NCBI RefSeq assembly: GCF_003815875.1
Contig: NZ_CP033924.1
Span: 1,488,001 to 1,552,000, forward strand
Direction: 5' to 3'
DNA length: 64,000 nt
Origin: Chryseobacterium lactis
GTDB taxonomy: Bacteria; Bacteroidota; Bacteroidia; Flavobacteriales; Weeksellaceae
Positions 52,694-60,459 of the stretch are shown piece by piece (within the stretch, counting starts at the first letter, position 1; the number at the start of each line of letters is the position of its first letter). Position numbers and translations under genes: made by a program. Below the pieces are notes generated by a model that saw only the letters and a list, made by a program, of their open reading frames with translations, was not told where the DNA came from and made no database searches.

Positions 52694-53632
52694 TTAATGG
52701 TTGATAAGATGAGTGATCCCAAGCAATGCTGCAGTACGGGGGAAATTTCCTTCCTCAATTTGTACTTTTCCCCAGGGAGTCCATGCATGAGTTTCGATAT
52801 GTTGCCTGATATAGGGAAGAATATAAAAGTTGCTGGCCATAATGCCTCCCGTGAGTATCAGAACTTCAGGATCATAAGCATGGATGAGGTTGATGGCACA
52901 GGCAGACCAGGCTTGCAGACTCTGGTCACGAATAGCTATTGCAGTAATATCTCCTTCTTCAGCCAGCCTGAAGATGAGCTCATAATCAATGACAAGCTCT
53001 GGAGCGAGTCTGCTTTCTTTAAAGTCCTTGTTCATCTCTGCGATAGTCTGGAGATTCCAGGTAGAGGCTTCGGTTTCTACGCATCCTTTATTGCCGCAGT
53101 TGCAAAGATTTCCTTTGTAATTAATTACAGAGTGGCCTCCTAATATACCGGCGGTAAAATGTTTTCCTTTCAATAACTGGCTTTCCATAACTACAGCGCT
53201 TCCAATACCCGTTCCTAAAGTCATGAGGACAATATTATCGTAAGTTTTTGCTTTTCCATATTTCCATTCTCCTATTAGTGCAGAACGGGCATCATTTTCA
53301 ATAGAAAAGGGGAGGTTAAAAGCTTGCAAGCACCATTCTTCCAGATTAATTTCCGGAGCGTCGCTGAATTTTTTATCAATTGAAAGAATTTTTTTCTGAA
53401 TACTGTCTACAATTCCCGGAGAAGCAATACCTAATCCTGCAATGTCAGAATTTGTTAAGTTATGGCGACTCAACAGATTTTCTATTGTTCTTTGTATGAA
53501 AGGCAGCTTTGCAGCAAGTCCCTTTCCCGAGTCAGCATCAATGGAAATATAAGATAAAATCGTTTCTTCCTGTACAAGACCGATCTTAATCTTTGTTCCG
53601 CCCATGTCTATGGCAATTACTGGTTTCGACAT
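52694..53632 (-). CDS. ROK family sugar kinase
   Basis: A 312-residue ROK kinase. The chosen start is the ATG at 53630-53632 (MSKPVIAIDMGGTKIKIG), since that places the ATP motif at the N-terminus; an upstream ATG at 53678-53680 would add 16 residues. Catalytic region IENDARSALIGEWKYG, GTGIGSAVVMESQLLKG and the zinc cluster CNCGNKGCVETEAS are intact. Likely phosphorylates mannose or GlcNAc released by GH38 and GH92. It is upstream of manA by 9 nt. Confidence 0.9.
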   Translation of the reverse strand: MSKPVIAIDMGGTKIKIGLVQEETILSYISIDADSGKGLAAKLPFIQRTIENLLSRHNLTNSDIAGLGIASPGIVDSIQKKILSIDKKFSDAPEINLEEWCLQAFNLPFSIENDARSALIGEWKYGKAKTYDNIVLMTLGTGIGSAVVMESQLLKGKHFTAGILGGHSVINYKGNLCNCGNKGCVETEASTWNLQTIAEMNKDFKESRLAPELVIDYELIFRLAEEGDITAIAIRDQSLQAWSACAINLIHAYDPEVLILTGGIMASNFYILPYIRQHIETHAWTPWGKVQIEEGNFPRTAALLGITHLINH

Positions 53633-53735
53633 TGTCTGATTTGATTTAAATATTGACAAATACTTATTGTTGCTACTCAAACCTTATAGGTTTCGATCAA
53701 AAACACTCACTTTTAATGAATTGAAGCGTTTTCTG

Positions 53736-56700
53736 TTAGGGAATTACTTTAATTTCAAGTACACCCATTCCATCTAAACTAAATTTATCGGTAACAGGTA
53801 GTTGCTTTCCTGTTTTAAGGTTGATAAGCTTTACAGGTTTAAGTTTTTCCCACTGAAATGAGGTCATTTGTTCCTTTTCATCCGGGTTATATAATCTGAT
53901 TATATAGCTTTGATCTTCCTGTGGAGTAATACTTGTGACCACAATTTTGTCATTGCTTATGTAAAAAAGACTTCCTGTATTGAAAGATTTATCTTTAACA
54001 GGAATCGCCACCAGAGGTTGTGTAAAAGCGGTTGCCGATTTTTCATTTTCTACAGAATTAAAACCATCGTGCGGTCGCAGCACATAGTGGTAATGAACCG
54101 GACCTTCCTGATCTGCTTTATAATTAGTGTGCCAGTAGTTGTTCATCGCATAACTGAACCAATTTGTTGTTCCTGGCGTACCATTATCTTTCCATTTTTT
54201 GTGGCTGTTGTCGATGATCATTCTTTCGTCAATCATTTCAGCAGCTTCAATCAGAGGGGTTTCCAACATCATCCACTGAATTCCTTTTTGATCTGAAGAA
54301 GCATCGACCCAACGGCGGCTGTACCAATAGTCCATGTTGGAACCTGGAAGCTGATCGGTAAGGTATTTCATATTGCCATAGCCTGCATCTATCATAATAT
54401 TTTTGAATTCGCGGTTAAAAGGAAAACCAAAATGGACAGCTTCTTTGGTACGAACCGGTTTTTTATCTACAATATTTTCCAGTGCTACTTCGTCACTGTC
54501 GGCGTTGATGGTAATAATTCTTTCAAGTCTTTTAGCTCCTGGAGCTTCAGATATTAATGATATTTTTGCCAGTACAGGCCCGTTTTCCATTATTTTCATC
54601 TGTACATCAGCATTAGAGACTGCTTCTTGTGGATCAGATCCCGGAACATACCAGTAAGAATTTAATCCCTGATCTTTAAAATTTCCTGCATAATTGATAG
54701 TACTACTATTTGTGAGATGAGTAATACTTCCTGCTTTTTTATCCCAGGTAACTGTAATTTTTCCGTTCGAAATACTGCTGTCTGTGATAATAAACGGAGA
54801 CGGAGAAGATACTTTGTTTTTAATAAAAGTATATGTTGCAGATCCCAGAGCCGGAACATTTTTGGCTAAAAATGTCATTGTTCCGTTCTTTAGTTTTTGC
54901 AGAGGCAGTTTCTGACCTGTAGCATCTTGTACTGCATTAGCCTCAGTGTTTCCTGGAACAATCACTACGCCATCTCTCACCCACGATGAGGTATTGAATA
55001 CAGCTATTGTGTTGGACGTAGAATTTGCCAGAGGCTGAAGCAGTTCTTTTTCCAGCTTTTCGGCTAGAGAGCTACCATCCAATGAAAATTGTTTTTTTAC
55101 TTTCCATTGATCTGCCACGAATGGGAGATCAGGTGCTGTAATACTATTGAAAGCTCCCCATGTATGCTCATGAAATAGAATAACATTTCTCCATGCTTCA
55201 TAAAAGTGTTGGTTGTTATACTGACGGGGATTTATCATAGAATAAAGAGTCGTCAGTTGTTGCAGTTTTAAACTGCTGTTTCTGTTGATTCCCTCTTCCC
55301 TGGCGGTAGACATGGCTCCATCTTCCCAATACGGACTGATATCTCCTTTTACAACAGGGATTTTATCGCCGTATTTCTTTTCAAATACTTCGAACATTTT
55401 TTCATTGGTACTCAGTACAATTTTTGGAGAAGTGTATTTTTTATTCCATTCATCTACAAATTGGGATATGGTGGGATCTATAGGTCCATTGTCGGCAACA
55501 ATATTGTAACGCCATTGTACCATATCATAAGGATAATTGGTGTTGTTAAGGTCTTCAAGGTATTCCGCAATTTTTTTCTGACCGTTATCAAATACATCTC
55601 CGGGATGTACACCATGCCATGAGGAATAGCCTCTTCCGGCGGTCCAGAATAATATTTTTTCTTTTCCCGAAGGAGATTGCCACCACACCGGTTTATCCCC
55701 CCAGTTTTTCACAAAATTTCCGACACGGTCTCCCAGATAAGGATTTGTTTTTCCAAGATAATTTGGGCCGCTTGAGAAGTATTTTACTCCTGATGAAGTA
55801 AGGGCAGGTACTAATGACCAGGCAAATCCCGGGACATCAGACATCATGGCACTGTTGATTTTTAGACCAAATTCTTTTTCCAGTTTTTGAGCATATTCCG
55901 TGTAGTGGAATAATTCTTCCGGCTGGCTAAGCCCTGTTAAAATATTACCATACATGGCAGAAAGACCAATACCACCTTCTTTTACCGCTTTTACAAAGGC
56001 CTTTTTATCTTCTGCGGTGGCATTTTTCATAAAGTTTTCTACATCCCAAAGCGCTTCCACATTATATTTGAAACGGGCTTCTTCAGGAAAATTCTTGGTC
56101 TTCTCGATCATGGAAAGAGCTTCATAGATATTCTTTGTATGAATTTTTTCGACTTCAGCCTGCAAATGTGAATATCCGACATCCGTATGAGAATGATGAA
56201 TGAAATATAAAGTACGGGGTACTATTGCCTGGGCTTGAATCGTTTTTCTCAGAAGTTCTTTCTTTCCTGAAGTAACTACCAATTCCAGCTTGCCTCCTTC
56301 AGATGAAAGAGAAACAGGAATATCAAATGTTTTAATCCCATCCGGCATGGTAAAAGAGAAAGTATCTTTGTTGGCTATTTTTGCTGTTATTTTTTGCTCC
56401 GGTCCGAAGTGCAATGTGGTAAGTGTTAAAAGACGTTTACCGTCTTTTAAAAGAAAGGGAGTAGATTGAGCGTCTATCTTTTCCTGGAAAGTGAATTTAT
56501 AGGTCATCATCCAGTCTCTGCTGTTCTGAGCCTGGCCGACTATTTTTAAACGGAGAGGTTTCCCCGGTGTTACCCTATTGACAGGCACTCTCAGATAGGC
56601 AATCCCGTAAGAGTCCTTTAACCCGTCTGTTTTGGTTTGATGGAATACAAAAGCCGTGCTGTCTGCTGCTTTGGAAATCCAATCCGGGTGTTGGTTGGCA

Positions 56701-57065
56701 GGGTAAGTAGTCAGGGTTAATGCTTTTTGGTCATTGATATATAAGTCAAAATTTCTGGGTCCTCCACTTGTTCCAGATGAATGGGAAACTAACCAGTTGA
56801 AATAGATGTACTGACCTGTAATTTTCTGTGGAGTGGGAGCTGTTTCCCACTCAATGGTTTTCTTACCATCGGTGGTTCTGGTTAATAATGCCCTGTTGGC
56901 ATGATCCGGGAAAGCTGAAAAATAATCGATGTTTTCACCGCTTATTTCACGTTCATATCCGTTAATGGGATGTATGTTTCCAAAGTATGGAACTTTTTTC
57001 TGACCATATACAAAATTGCCTGTCATCAGGAAGGACACCAGCAAAAGAAAATACCTGTTATACAT
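53736..57065 (-). CDS. GH38 alpha-mannosidase
   Basis: A 1109-residue secreted or periplasmic alpha-mannosidase with signal peptide (MYNRYFLLLVSFLMTGNFVYG). Zinc-site HHSHTDVGYSH near residue 290 and nucleophile Asp in MMSDVPGFAW near residue 410 are conserved. An N-terminal beta domain of about 280 residues precedes the catalytic barrel, and large C-terminal beta domains follow. It cleaves alpha-mannosidic bonds in high-mannose glycans. It is the second gene of the GntR operon. A palindromic stretch ATGTTTGAACAT lies upstream at 57095-57106. Confidence 0.94.
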   Translation of the reverse strand: MYNRYFLLLVSFLMTGNFVYGQKKVPYFGNIHPINGYEREISGENIDYFSAFPDHANRALLTRTTDGKKTIEWETAPTPQKITGQYIYFNWLVSHSSGTSGGPRNFDLYINDQKALTLTTYPANQHPDWISKAADSTAFVFHQTKTDGLKDSYGIAYLRVPVNRVTPGKPLRLKIVGQAQNSRDWMMTYKFTFQEKIDAQSTPFLLKDGKRLLTLTTLHFGPEQKITAKIANKDTFSFTMPDGIKTFDIPVSLSSEGGKLELVVTSGKKELLRKTIQAQAIVPRTLYFIHHSHTDVGYSHLQAEVEKIHTKNIYEALSMIEKTKNFPEEARFKYNVEALWDVENFMKNATAEDKKAFVKAVKEGGIGLSAMYGNILTGLSQPEELFHYTEYAQKLEKEFGLKINSAMMSDVPGFAWSLVPALTSSGVKYFSSGPNYLGKTNPYLGDRVGNFVKNWGDKPVWWQSPSGKEKILFWTAGRGYSSWHGVHPGDVFDNGQKKIAEYLEDLNNTNYPYDMVQWRYNIVADNGPIDPTISQFVDEWNKKYTSPKIVLSTNEKMFEVFEKKYGDKIPVVKGDISPYWEDGAMSTAREEGINRNSSLKLQQLTTLYSMINPRQYNNQHFYEAWRNVILFHEHTWGAFNSITAPDLPFVADQWKVKKQFSLDGSSLAEKLEKELLQPLANSTSNTIAVFNTSSWVRDGVVIVPGNTEANAVQDATGQKLPLQKLKNGTMTFLAKNVPALGSATYTFIKNKVSSPSPFIITDSSISNGKITVTWDKKAGSITHLTNSSTINYAGNFKDQGLNSYWYVPGSDPQEAVSNADVQMKIMENGPVLAKISLISEAPGAKRLERIITINADSDEVALENIVDKKPVRTKEAVHFGFPFNREFKNIMIDAGYGNMKYLTDQLPGSNMDYWYSRRWVDASSDQKGIQWMMLETPLIEAAEMIDERMIIDNSHKKWKDNGTPGTTNWFSYAMNNYWHTNYKADQEGPVHYHYVLRPHDGFNSVENEKSATAFTQPLVAIPVKDKSFNTGSLFYISNDKIVVTSITPQEDQSYIIRLYNPDEKEQMTSFQWEKLKPVKLINLKTGKQLPVTDKFSLDGMGVLEIKVIP

Positions 57066-57094
57066 GAGCTTAGTTTTTATAATTATATGTTAGA

Positions 57095-57106
57095 ATGTTT
57101 GAACAT
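57095..57106. promoter_or_regulatory. Possible operator between gntR and the GH38 gene
   Basis: ATGTT-TG-AACAT is a perfect short palindrome in the 63-nt gap upstream of GH38. An ATATGTTA core occurs here and just upstream of the GntR start, so it may be the GntR site. Weak evidence. Confidence 0.35.
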
Positions 57107-57128
57107 AATAAATGCTAAAAAAAGGAAA

Positions 57129-57890
57129 TCAGATTTCCTGGGATTTATTAATATCTATTGTATAGGTGAATTTATCCGAACGATAATATCCCACATTATA
57201 TTCTACCGGTTTTCCGTTAATATCATATACAAAACGTTCACGCTTCAATACAGGGAAGGAAGCGGATACTTTTAATTTTTTTCCAATGACAGCTCCAGCC
57301 TGACAGGCGCTTATATTTTCCCTGGAGCGGTGTACAATAACTCCATGATTTTCCTGCAACATGCTGTATAATGGCACATTAAAATCATCATTTTTATCAA
57401 TTCCGATTCTCGGATGGAAGAAACTCTCAAAGTAAACAATAGGATCGCCGGAGCTTTCCCCTTTTAACTTAGAGAGCTTAAATATTTTTTTATCTGCTGG
57501 ACAGTTAAAGAAATTACAGATTTCTTCATTAGGTTGTTCAGTACTGGTTTTTAAGGCTTGATTGACTACATGAATTCCTTTTTCCTGCATTTCTCTTGTA
57601 AAGCTGTACCAATGGTCTAGTCCGGTAACCAGACTTTTCTTTTCTGCAACCCGCGTTCCGATTCCTTTTTTACGAGTGATCAATCCTTCATGCTCCAGTT
57701 TATTGGTTGCCTGGCGAATGGTGTTTCGGGAAACTCCCCAAAGATTGGCAAGATCAACTTCTTTAGGCAATAAAGCCCCTTTTTTGTAAGCTTCCATTTT
57801 GATGAGCTTACGGAAAAGTTCTTCTACCTGTACATGCAGAGGGAGTTTGCTGTTGTGATCAATGATAAAATCTTGGGTTGGTATGTTCAT
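57129..57890 (-). CDS. GntR family regulator with UTRA sensor
   Basis: A 253-residue regulator starting at ATG 57888-57890 (MNIPTQDFIIDHNSKLPLHVQVEELFRKLI). A longer frame to 57959 is possible but has no family support. Residues 1-75 form the GntR winged helix (LPKEVDLANLWGVSRNTIRQATNKLEHEGLITRKKGIGTRV). Residues 95-245 form a UTRA domain (FEQPN..., VPLYSMLQENHGVIVHRSRENISACQAGAVIGKKLKV), which binds sugar phosphates. It is the first gene of the leftward mannose arm and probably its repressor. Confidence 0.9.
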   Translation of the reverse strand: MNIPTQDFIIDHNSKLPLHVQVEELFRKLIKMEAYKKGALLPKEVDLANLWGVSRNTIRQATNKLEHEGLITRKKGIGTRVAEKKSLVTGLDHWYSFTREMQEKGIHVVNQALKTSTEQPNEEICNFFNCPADKKIFKLSKLKGESSGDPIVYFESFFHPRIGIDKNDDFNVPLYSMLQENHGVIVHRSRENISACQAGAVIGKKLKVSASFPVLKRERFVYDINGKPVEYNVGYYRSDKFTYTIDINKSQEI

Positions 57891-58393
57891 ACATATGTTA
57901 AAGTGCGAAGGTAATAAATTTTTGAATTGAATTGATTTTTTTTGATAAAATTTGTACAATTAATGATTCTTGAATAACAAATAACTTAAAACATTGGATA
58001 TTTCCAGGTAAATTGCCTTAGAATTTATTTTCCAAAATAAAATATTATCTTGGTAACTAATCACCTCAGAGTGGGTTTTTGATAGAATAATATTATTAGG
58101 AAAAAATATTTTAATGTAAATTTTAAATAGATATTTTGTTTTATCGTGTTTTTTTATTTGATGGTAATTCCTGTTATATCTACGTTTAATGTCTGTTTTT
58201 GATTAATTACTTAATTTTTTTGTAATAAATTGCTGTTGAAGATATAATATTTATTAAATTTGACTTTAATAAATGGTAATGTAAAATTTCTGTCTTTTAT
58301 AAATTATTTAACAGAAGAAAATTATTACCATATTTTTATAACCTGAATATAAGAAGTACCGCTTATCTTTAAGTTGTCAAAAATATACTACCT
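57891..58393. other. 503-nt AT-rich intergenic region
   Basis: Only the likely gntR -7 element is visible: minus strand TACCTTCG (57913 to 57906), a near match to TAnnTTTG, 16 nt before the start codon. Otherwise the region is AT-rich with no gene; a TATCTTTA element near 58363 may serve the lipoprotein gene. Confidence 0.45.
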
Positions 58394-58663
58394 ATGAAAG
58401 CAAGATTATTATTATCAGGAATCTTACTACTATCTATCGTGACGGCTTGTTCAGATAGAAGTGAGGAAGTGGAAGTTGCTGCGCCGGTTAATCAAAAAAA
58501 AGTTGATATCGGAGCAAGAAGGTCAGAAACCGCCAAAGCCGTAAGTGATTCTCTGAAAAAAACGAACAGTTTAGATGAAACCAACAATAAGCCAGGAGAC
58601 ACAGAAAACTCCTCAGAAGCTGCAGAAACAATCGATCCAACAAAATCGGATCGGCCTAAATAA
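58394..58663 (+). CDS. Small lipoprotein
   Basis: An 89-residue protein with lipobox LLLSIVTAC (Cys at residue 19), followed by a charged, low-complexity region rich in Lys, Glu, Ser and Asn and no folded domain. It is probably an outer-membrane-anchored peptide of unknown role. Its 3' end overlaps the next reading frame by up to 89 nt in another frame. Confidence 0.6.
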   Translation: MKARLLLSGILLLSIVTACSDRSEEVEVAAPVNQKKVDIGARRSETAKAVSDSLKKTNSLDETNNKPGDTENSSEAAETIDPTKSDRPK

Positions 58664-59135
58664 ACTTACTATTGAAATAATAGCTTCGGCTTTTGTTTTA
58701 ATCTCTGCTATATTACCATTTTTGAATAATATAGTAGGATATTTTGTTGACGTAAGTGTTCAGTTAGAGAATAATGCCGGTGAAAGAAGACTGGATCTTG
58801 ATTCAACTATTTATTTTCTATCCATATCATCATGTGTGATATTTCTGGCATTAGGCGGGTTATTCAGAGCTCATCGATATACTTATTATGTAGCTTTAGT
58901 GGCGGGTTACTTTCATTTGGTAACCTATATAAAATTTATTTTCTTTAACGAAAATAAAATATCGGCAATAGCTGATATCGCTATTATATTGCTTCTGGCA
59001 CTCATTATTTTTCTGGTTTTTAAACTGGATAACTATTATAGGAAATTGAATTTATTAGATCAATTTAATAATAGCACACTGGACAGGTTCTCTACGATTC
59101 TCTTTAAACGTAATGAAATTGAAGATAATGAATAA
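58575..59135 (+). CDS. Four-helix membrane protein, start uncertain
   Basis: The longest frame gives 186 residues. The first 28 residues are polar and overlap the lipoprotein gene, and the membrane part starts at KLTIEIIASAFVLISAILPFL. Segments near residues 35-55, 78-98, 104-122 and 132-150 are hydrophobic. No ATG lies between the polar part and the first membrane helix, so the start may be ATG 58575 or a non-ATG codon near 58660. No family is recognised. Confidence 0.55.
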   Translation: MKPTISQETQKTPQKLQKQSIQQNRIGLNKLTIEIIASAFVLISAILPFLNNIVGYFVDVSVQLENNAGERRLDLDSTIYFLSISSCVIFLALGGLFRAHRYTYYVALVAGYFHLVTYIKFIFFNENKISAIADIAIILLLALIIFLVFKLDNYYRKLNLLDQFNNSTLDRFSTILFKRNEIEDNE

Positions 59136-59385
59136 TCATAGAGAAAGATTAAAAATCCTTGTTGCCCTATCTGATAAGTTATGGGAAGATTATTCTGAAA
59201 CCATTATTTCTGAAGAAGAATATCTGAAAAAGATTTATTTGGTAAAGAAGGAGATCAATAAAGGATTTATAGGTACCATGGAGGATTTGGATCTTTTTAC
59301 TAAAGATCTTGGATACCTCATTTTAATAAGCCCTACTAAAACGCTTTTAGGGGGTTCTGAAAAAATAATTATTAATAGGAATTAA
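59128..59385 (+). CDS. Small hypothetical protein
   Basis: The ATG at 59128 gives 85 residues; an ATG at 59113 adds five. The previous gene's stop TAA (59133-59135) overlaps the start codon region in an ATGAATAA context, suggesting translational coupling. The protein is charged and helical in its first half (RERLKILVALSDKLWEDYSETIISEEEYLKKIYLVKKEIN) with a short C-terminal hydrophobic stretch. No family is recognised. Confidence 0.5.
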   Translation: MNNHRERLKILVALSDKLWEDYSETIISEEEYLKKIYLVKKEINKGFIGTMEDLDLFTKDLGYLILISPTKTLLGGSEKIIINRN

Positions 59386-59387
59386 TA

Positions 59388-59855
59388 TTATTTTACGACA
59401 GCTTTCGTCAGAGATAAAATTTCTTCTAAATATTTATTTTGCTGTAGAATTGCTTCATCATATTTTTTTTCAATTCTTGAAATCTGGCTTTGAATAAACA
59501 GGATCCCTTTATCCTGAGTATTATATTGTGCAAACAAGTTAGCAAGCAAATCTCCCAATTTCTCAGTGGATTCTTCGTTATGAAGATTAAGTTCTTGCTG
59601 GCCTTTCTTAGAATCTGAATTCAAACTCAGTAAACCATTACCGGTAATCAGCCAGATTAAATTCTCATTTTCTTTTAATTCCGGATAAACATTTAAAATC
59701 TTCGCAAGTTTATCTACTCCTAAGTCACTTTTTAGCCCGGCTCCTTTAAAATTAGAGGATGACATGCCTGTTTCTTTATAAAAAGTTTCCTTCTTAATGC
59801 CCCTTTTTTCAAGAAAAAAGAAAATTCTTTCTTTTATGGTTTGAATTTTGTCCAT
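59388..59855 (-). CDS. XRE-like helix-turn-helix regulator
   Basis: A 155-residue protein. Residues 1-70 form an HTH of the lambda-repressor kind (IKERIFFFLEKRGIKKETFYKETGMSSSNFKGAGLKSDLGVDKLAKILNVYPELK), and the last 50 residues are predicted coiled coil (ISRIEKKYDEAILQQNKYLEEI). It is divergent from the next gene, with a 14-bp palindrome 16 nt upstream of its start. The layout suggests autoregulation, as with phage-type repressors. No phage genes are near. Confidence 0.72.
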   Translation of the reverse strand: MDKIQTIKERIFFFLEKRGIKKETFYKETGMSSSNFKGAGLKSDLGVDKLAKILNVYPELKENENLIWLITGNGLLSLNSDSKKGQQELNLHNEESTEKLGDLLANLFAQYNTQDKGILFIQSQISRIEKKYDEAILQQNKYLEEILSLTKAVVK

Positions 59856-59870
59856 AATTTCTTAAATTGG

Positions 59871-59892
59871 TCTAAATTTAGACTATATTTGT
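59871..59892. promoter_or_regulatory. Operator-promoter between XRE-like gene and divergent gene
   Basis: GTCTAAATTTAGAC (59871-59884) is a perfect 14-bp palindrome, abutting TATATTTG (59885-59892), the -7 box for the plus-strand gene. A repressor bound here would block both directions. Confidence 0.6.
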
Positions 59893-59978
59893 CAAAGATA
59901 AAAAACATATTTAATATAACAATGTTAAATAATGCCTGTGATTAAAATTAATAATTAAACCAGAAAAATAAAAACCAT

Positions 59979-60359
59979 ATGATTACTAATAAGCATTACA
60001 AAATTAAGAACTCTGCAAATGATCTTTATGATATTTATACATTTCCAGATAAGTTATATGAATATAAAGAAGGCTATAAGATTACAGAAGGTATCAATAA
60101 TATAGCTGAGTACGAAAATTGTTTCTGGTTGCTGGACCTTATTGTAAATCAACAGGAACATCCCGAATTGGACTGTGAAGTTCAAAATTGGGAGTTACAA
60201 AAAATAGAAGATGGCCTTTTTGACCTTAGTTGTTCACATGAAAACGAACATGTTATTCATGAAGTTAAAGGCTTGCAGAAAGGATTTTATTTTGATGACT
60301 TCAGAATTATGAAGAAAGGAAATATATTTTGTCTGCCCATTGAGAAAGAACTTTACTAA
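59979..60359 (+). CDS. DUF6876-like hypothetical protein
   Basis: A 126-residue soluble protein (YDIYTFPDKLYEYKEGYKITEGINNIAEYENCFWLLDLIVNQQ...) with the look of the DUF6876 family (tentative, from memory). It contains a dense acidic and aromatic composition and no membrane segment. It is divergent from the XRE-like gene, with a shared operator, so its expression is probably repressor-controlled. The leader is about 85 nt. The function is unknown. Confidence 0.55.
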   Translation: MITNKHYKIKNSANDLYDIYTFPDKLYEYKEGYKITEGINNIAEYENCFWLLDLIVNQQEHPELDCEVQNWELQKIEDGLFDLSCSHENEHVIHEVKGLQKGFYFDDFRIMKKGNIFCLPIEKELY

Positions 60360-60404
60360 TGGAGCTTAGGCTTTATTAGTTGTTAATATGAATGTCGTAA
60401 TTAG

Positions 60405-60436
60405 AAACAGCATCAAATTTATTTTTGATGCTGTTT
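60405..60436. terminator. Bidirectional terminator before the TonB-dependent receptor gene
   Basis: AAACAGCATCAAA (60405-60417) and TTTGATGCTGTTT (60424-60436) are perfect 13-bp arms with T-runs on both strands. Confidence 0.85.
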
Positions 60437-60459
60437 CGTTTTTTAATAGATGTTCTTCA

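Noticed and set aside
57891..57959. Upstream start for the GntR regulator
   Set aside because: The extra 23 residues have no family match and cover the promoter element at 57906-57913.
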